Shown here: piece after piece, positions 60,358 through 64,000 of the stretch
How positions within the stretch are numbered: position 1 is the first letter of the stretch
Layout of the letters: each line of letters begins with the position of its first letter
NCBI GenBank assembly: GCA_014843695.1
Contig: CM026395.1
Location: 47,646,813-47,710,812, forward strand
Direction: 5' to 3'
Length of the DNA stretch: 64,000 nt
Source: Archivesica marissinica
Taxonomy: Eukaryota > Mollusca > Bivalvia > Venerida > Vesicomyidae
Program-made: the position numbers and the translations under genes
Notes under the pieces: generated by a model
The model's input: only the letters and a program-made list of their open reading frames with translations
Told to the model about the DNA's origin: nothing
Database searches by the model: none

Positions 60358-60591
60358 TTATTTAATAGAATGTTTATAGAGAAAAACATCAAGAACATTA
60401 ATAAAATTTACATCAAATGTTAAATAGAATTTATTTATATAATTATTATAGATTAAAATCCAATAATCATATCTGATACATATAGTTATACACATAGAGT
60501 GTATATTATCTTTATGAACAAATGTTAAATTATTTTTAGAAAGAAAATGTCTTAATAAACATTCAATGTTCATTTTAGGTCCTAAATACAT
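60358..60591 (-). CDS. Unrecognised small protein, 77 aa
   Basis: ATG 60,591 (MYLGPKMNIECLLRHF) to 60,358. Rich in Ile, Tyr, Asn and Phe. HSMCITICI weakly echoes NSICVTIGI in the 54,347-54,745 protein, so it could be a distant relative, but the match is too short to rely on. In the same direction as the protease/capsid genes; about 150 bp separate it from the stop of the next gene upstream. Confidence 0.35.
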   Translation of the reverse strand: MYLGPKMNIECLLRHFLSKNNLTFVHKDNIHSMCITICIRYDYWILIYNNYINKFYLTFDVNFINVLDVFLYKHSIK

Positions 60592-60742
60592 ATTATAAGA
60601 CAGTTTGTTAACAATAGTTGTTGATATAATAAAAACATATATGTTATAAAAGTTTCATTATATACACTGTTCCATTGAATAACACTGTTCCTTTTTGGAA
60701 TGTATTATAAGCACTATGTTTTTGTTAAAACATTCACTCTAT

Positions 60743-61555
60743 TTAATTTCGTTTAGCGGCTATTCTTGAACTACGTCTTAGTAGTTGTTTCTTCTGAATA
60801 CGTTTTTCAGCATCAATATATTTGTTATGTTTCTTTATTTGTTGAATTCTATTTGTCCATGATTTTGAATTTAGATGCGTAGGTTTACATTTCTGGCATG
60901 TACAACGATTTTTGAATGATTTGTGAAGTCCATCAAGTCGATCTTTCCATGGTGTATTTGCTTTAATATCCATAGATTTTGTAAATGATTGTTGAAGATT
61001 ATTCAGACGATGTTTCCAGCTTAAAGATGGTTCTTTAGGTTCTTGCTTAATATGAATTTTATCATCATATATTAGTTGTTCTTTCTTAACAAATATAACA
61101 TCTTGTTCTGTATCCATACAGCCATCTTGAAATTGTACAGTCGGTTGTTTATTCATAACCAAATGTACTTTTGGTTGTTGTTGAATATTCATAGATGTTG
61201 ATGGTTCATTGTTGAAATAGTCACATACTTTACACGTATATGTGTCCAATGTAGATTGTGTACCAACACTTTTTGTCTTTGTTGTTATAGGTGTCACAAG
61301 AGATCCATCTAAATGTTCAGACAGTAGTATTTGATTGTTAGCATCTAGTAGCACATATTTTAATCGTTATGATTCTATGAATGCATCTTCATTACATTTT
61401 ATCCAGTTTGTTTTACCATCCAAACGATATTTGATGTTTGCTGAAATATCCATAATGACTTCATCAATTTCTTCATCTTGAGGTACATCTATATTAATAT
61501 TGCTTGTAAATGTTAATACAGCTTTATCAGCATTTAATTTAGTTGTAGAATTCAT
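60743..61555 (-). pseudogene. Unrecognised protein with three W-x-x-R-[LI] repeats, broken by one stop
   Basis: Starts at ATG 61,555 (MNSTTKLNADKAVLTF); earlier codons lack ATG. A single in-frame TAA at 61,367-61,369 splits a beta-rich N-terminal part from a 200-residue basic part that resumes in the same frame without its own ATG nearby. The basic part has a CKVC and a CTCQKC pair and three spaced repeats: WKHRLNNLQQSFTK, WKDRLDGLHKSFKN and WTNRIQQIKKHNK. It ends RRSSRIAAKRN. Position just after the protease suggests a virion or DNA-binding protein (inference). About 270 residues if read as one gene. Confidence 0.5.
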
Positions 61556-61626
61556 GATGCTGTTCTTATTAAATAGCTCAAAAAACAATGTAAAGAGTGA
61601 ATGTTTAACACCATCTTATATACCTC

Positions 61627-62145
61627 CTACATCCTTGAAACACAAGTTTGGCACATGATGTTTTTTCCGGTATTCTTCAAGTGTTTAAGTGAATGGTAAA
61701 AATGTCTAAACCATTTAGTTAGTAACATATCATTGGATAAATAGTCAGTAAAACTAAAAGTATTAAGTACTATATGTGAAAAAGTATGATTATAATGTAC
61801 AATAGCATATAATACATATAAACAATATACACCACATAGTTGAGTAGAATCAGATTGAAAACGATTTCTATTACGAAATACTTTTAAACAATTAATGTTT
61901 AAGAAATTAGCTATATCGTTTTCAATAGGATTATATCCACCATATGAGTCAAAATAACAACATTTAAGAGCATTAATACGATAAATTAAAACCCAATGTT
62001 TACCAGGTTTAGAAATTGGATCAGTATTAACTATATAACATTTACAATGTTTATCAATAGATAATAGTTCATCTCTAGCACATACAACACCTTTTAAAGA
62101 TGGAAAAATTGTATCTAAAATATATTGTAAAGTGTATGTATCCAT
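61627..62145 (-). CDS. Adenain-type cysteine protease (maturation protease)
   Basis: 172 aa from ATG 62,145, intact. The catalytic set of adenoviral/Ulp1-like proteases is visible: H50 in GKHWVLIY, D66 in CYFDSYGG, Q97 and C104 in QSDSTQLCGVYCLYVL, with the Q-to-C spacing of seven seen in adenain. Proteases of this type cleave capsid precursors in Polintons, adintoviruses and adenoviruses. It starts three bases after the capsid gene stops. Slightly short of 200 residues but within the family's range. A deSUMOylase is unlikely in this setting. Confidence 0.85.
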   Translation of the reverse strand: MDTYTLQYILDTIFPSLKGVVCARDELLSIDKHCKCYIVNTDPISKPGKHWVLIYRINALKCCYFDSYGGYNPIENDIANFLNINCLKVFRNRNRFQSDSTQLCGVYCLYVLYAIVHYNHTFSHIVLNTFSFTDYLSNDMLLTKWFRHFYHSLKHLKNTGKNIMCQTCVSRM

Positions 62146-62148
62146 AAT

Positions 62149-62880
62149 TTAAGATGTAATAACATTACGTAGACCATCGATCATAATCATATCATCATAT
62201 TCAGCATAAACAATAACATTTATAGGTACTGGTAGAGGTTTTGACCATTCCATATCAAATTCTATATTACCATTTTTAATAGGATGAAGATGACCTTCTT
62301 CACATCCTAAATCGGGTGTAAAATCAACAGCCCATAAAGTATGGTTTGCTTTATATACAGATATTGGAAATACATAAAGATCTTTACCATGTTCTATACC
62401 AAGACCTTTCCAAAAAGATCTATAACTTTGACATACTTCACTATTCTTAGAAGAAAAATTCATTTTTAATGGATTAGCATCTATACTAGTACCATTAACA
62501 GTAATTTTTAATTTAGAGATATCAAAATGTTCAAATGAAAATGGTGATTCAGTTTTAGATCCATTCATTACAGAGTTTCTAACTTGACCTATAATAATTC
62601 TTTTTGGGATTTGACCATGTATTAGATTTGATTCTATTTTAGATACTAGACCATTCATAACAGTAAATACATTAATATCAACACGTTTAATAGGTATTTT
62701 CATAGGTGCAGATCTAAGTGCATTATTTAAAGATATCCATACATTAGGATCTAAAGATACTGTACGTACTTTCAATACTGCTTTAATAATTTTTATTTTA
62801 GCACCTAAGTCTACTGAATCGTCACCTATCATATAAAAAGCTGGAGAAGATCTAACTAATCTAATTTTTAATTCACACAT
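62149..62880 (-). CDS. Major capsid protein (double jelly roll, hexon-like), C-terminal piece
   Basis: 243 aa from an internal ATG at 62,880. It opens CELKIRLVRSSPAFYMI, the hallmark second part of the Polinton major capsid protein, continues with strand-rich sequence including KAVLKVRTVSLDPNV and ends at 62,149 next to the protease. The preceding piece ends at 62,882 in a different frame. The coding pattern is continuous across the join, so one base has been gained or lost near 62,885-62,900. Forms the capsid shell in the related viruses. Confidence 0.75.
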   Translation of the reverse strand: MCELKIRLVRSSPAFYMIGDDSVDLGAKIKIIKAVLKVRTVSLDPNVWISLNNALRSAPMKIPIKRVDINVFTVMNGLVSKIESNLIHGQIPKRIIIGQVRNSVMNGSKTESPFSFEHFDISKLKITVNGTSIDANPLKMNFSSKNSEVCQSYRSFWKGLGIEHGKDLYVFPISVYKANHTLWAVDFTPDLGCEEGHLHPIKNGNIEFDMEWSKPLPVPINVIVYAEYDDMIMIDGLRNVITS

Positions 62881-62881
62881 A

Positions 62882-63403
62882 TTAGGTAGATTGTCTGGTA
62901 ATATCTGTATGTAATTTTCCTTGTAATTCTACTATATGTTGTTTTATTAAATTGTCATGACTCTCTATAGAACTTTGGCCACTAACAATAGCGTCAGCAC
63001 CATCTTGAACAGTATAATTACGTAAACCATCTTTTTGAGCTTTTGACCACATTTGTGTATCTTTTAACATATTTTGTTCATTTTCACTAGAACCACATAA
63101 AGTTTCAAAATAAGCTCTGTAAGAATGTAATGGATTATCTATAATAGATACATTATTTGCATCAACAATTGGATCACCATTACCCTTAAGCATTTGAATT
63201 TTAAGGTTTAATTCTAGATCCATAAGATCTGTCCATTTTTCAGTTTGCCTAGGAATTATAAATTCAATAGGTGCTGTATTATCACCAGGACTAACTAATG
63301 GTTGATGTTCAGTAATAAAAGCTCTATCCATTGTTGTAAGTATTGGAGGTATACTATAGAGGTCCAACTCCCCTTTATTACATAAAGTAGAACCTGTAAT
63401 CAT
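62882..63403 (-). CDS. Major capsid protein, N-terminal piece
   Basis: 173 aa from ATG 63,403. GELDLYSIPPILTTMDRAFI and APIEFIIPRQTEKWTDLMDL are the signature start of Polinton/Maverick major capsid proteins (the F54H12.2-like family). It stops at 62,882, one base before the second piece opens in another frame. Together the pieces are about 415 residues, the family's usual size. The homopolymers are shorter here than in the polymerase, so a real frameshift is somewhat more likely. Confidence 0.78.
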   Translation of the reverse strand: MITGSTLCNKGELDLYSIPPILTTMDRAFITEHQPLVSPGDNTAPIEFIIPRQTEKWTDLMDLELNLKIQMLKGNGDPIVDANNVSIIDNPLHSYRAYFETLCGSSENEQNMLKDTQMWSKAQKDGLRNYTVQDGADAIVSGQSSIESHDNLIKQHIVELQGKLHTDITRQST

Positions 63404-63416
63404 ATTTATATTTTTA

Positions 63417-63811
63417 TTAATCGAAATAATCTAAACGTCGTTTTTTAACTGTTTTAAAAGAATGATCGTTACAACGTTTTCTATGTCCTGAACCAGACTG
63501 AACTTTATTTATGTTAATAAGTCCCTTTATACTTTTAGTTTTATTACCAGTTAGAGCAGTCATTAATTTATCTTCTTTCAAATCTTTTAATAATTTATTT
63601 GTAACATGTGTAAGTACATTTTTACCCCTTTTTTAGCAACATGTTTATGGCTGTTTTATTACATCATGTACACCACTGGTAACTTCATTGATTAAAGTAC
63701 TAGCCATATTATCGACTAAATATGGTATAAGATTACTGCCTACAGTTTTTAGTGTAATGCTAAACCATAGCCACGTTGTCTAACACGACCTCTATACACA
63801 GGTATATTCAT
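63417..63811 (-). pseudogene. pVI-like minor capsid protein, frame-broken
   Basis: Begins at ATG 63,811 (NIPVYRGRVRQRGYGLA), the typical start of the small minor capsid protein next to the major capsid gene in Polinton/adintovirus elements. It hits a stop 20 codons in. Coding-like sequence continues in a second frame and, after stops near 63,640, in a further segment ending KRRLDYFD at TAA 63,417-63,419. The start overlaps the stop of the upstream gene (ATGA). At least two indels; about 130 residues if intact. Confidence 0.55.
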
Positions 63812-64000
63812 AATGGTCTTCTACGAAATTCTAACCTAACTATACAAACATCACCAGTTAAATGAATAGGTTCACCTAATTCATTACGTATAAATATATA
63901 TATATCATTTATACGTTTATCAGTAATCGGTAAATAATGTATATGTTTAAATTGTATACTTTTATGAGTAGTTACATTAGGAGCTTGATTATATGTAAAT
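63808..64000 (-). CDS. Penton-like minor capsid protein, C-terminal part (runs off the window)
   Basis: Open from the window edge to TGA at 63,808. Residues include HIHYLPITDKRINDIYIFIR, NELGEPIHLTGD and RLEFRRRPL. This ending (a strand pair with a NELGEPI-like turn and a final basic L-x-F-R-R segment) resembles the C-terminus of the single-jelly-roll penton proteins upstream of pVI/major capsid genes in this group. The stop overlaps the next start. Only about 63 residues are visible. Confidence 0.45.
   Translation of the reverse strand, partial: FTYNQAPNVTTHKSIQFKHIHYLPITDKRINDIYIFIRNELGEPIHLTGDVCIVRLEFRRRPL

Overview
The window looks like nuclear DNA of a mollusc, most likely a bivalve. 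The host gene is an HSPA12-type HSP70 of the kind expanded in bivalves, its introns carry tRNA-headed SINEs, and intron/exon structure and large minisatellites are visible throughout. The species call is inference.

Region 1 (1-47,042) is a giant inverted duplication centred on an exactly 1,000-base N gap (21,650-22,649). Each arm holds one HSPA12-like gene in four exons. The left copy is on the minus strand (exons 16,790-16,482, 13,347-13,146, 8,795-8,639, 8,209-7,137). The right copy is on the plus strand (33,150-33,458, 37,496-37,717, 41,254-41,410, about 46,014-46,986). They stand head to head across about 16 kb of a 25-bp minisatellite that reverses orientation at the gap. Both are damaged, but differently. 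The left copy has lost the 5' end of exon 2 at a minisatellite junction. The right copy has a 4.2-kb DNA transposon at the exon 4 acceptor and an internal deletion of about 119 bp. At least eight tandem repeats with units of 2 or 20-28 bp lie in or beside the gene, and their copy numbers differ sharply between arms (for example about 250 units against 1). MITEs shared by both arms predate the duplication; a probable solo LTR, the 4.2-kb transposon and some repeat arrays are specific to one arm.

Region 2 (about 47,043-48,321) is unique AT-rich sequence with no gene I can support.

Region 3 (about 48.3-64.0 kb, running off the window) is AT-rich and packed with short, closely spaced genes, nearly all on the minus strand. 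It is an endogenous Polinton/Maverick- or adintovirus-like element. It encodes a protein-primed family B DNA polymerase in four frame-broken pieces, an FtsK/HerA-like packaging ATPase, an adenain-type cysteine protease, a double-jelly-roll major capsid protein split by a frameshift, a pVI-like minor capsid protein with frame breaks, the C-terminus of a penton-like protein, a basic core-like protein, a candidate Bcl-2-like protein and several unrecognised small proteins. A zinc-knuckle gene lies on the opposite strand, divergent from the polymerase. A complete tRNA-Leu(TAA) sits between the polymerase/ATPase half and the protease/capsid half. No integrase is visible. Several breaks fall in A/T homopolymers, so either decay or assembly indels could explain them. 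Short GAAA/AAAA-loop hairpins recur just past stop codons and may be transcript-end signals.
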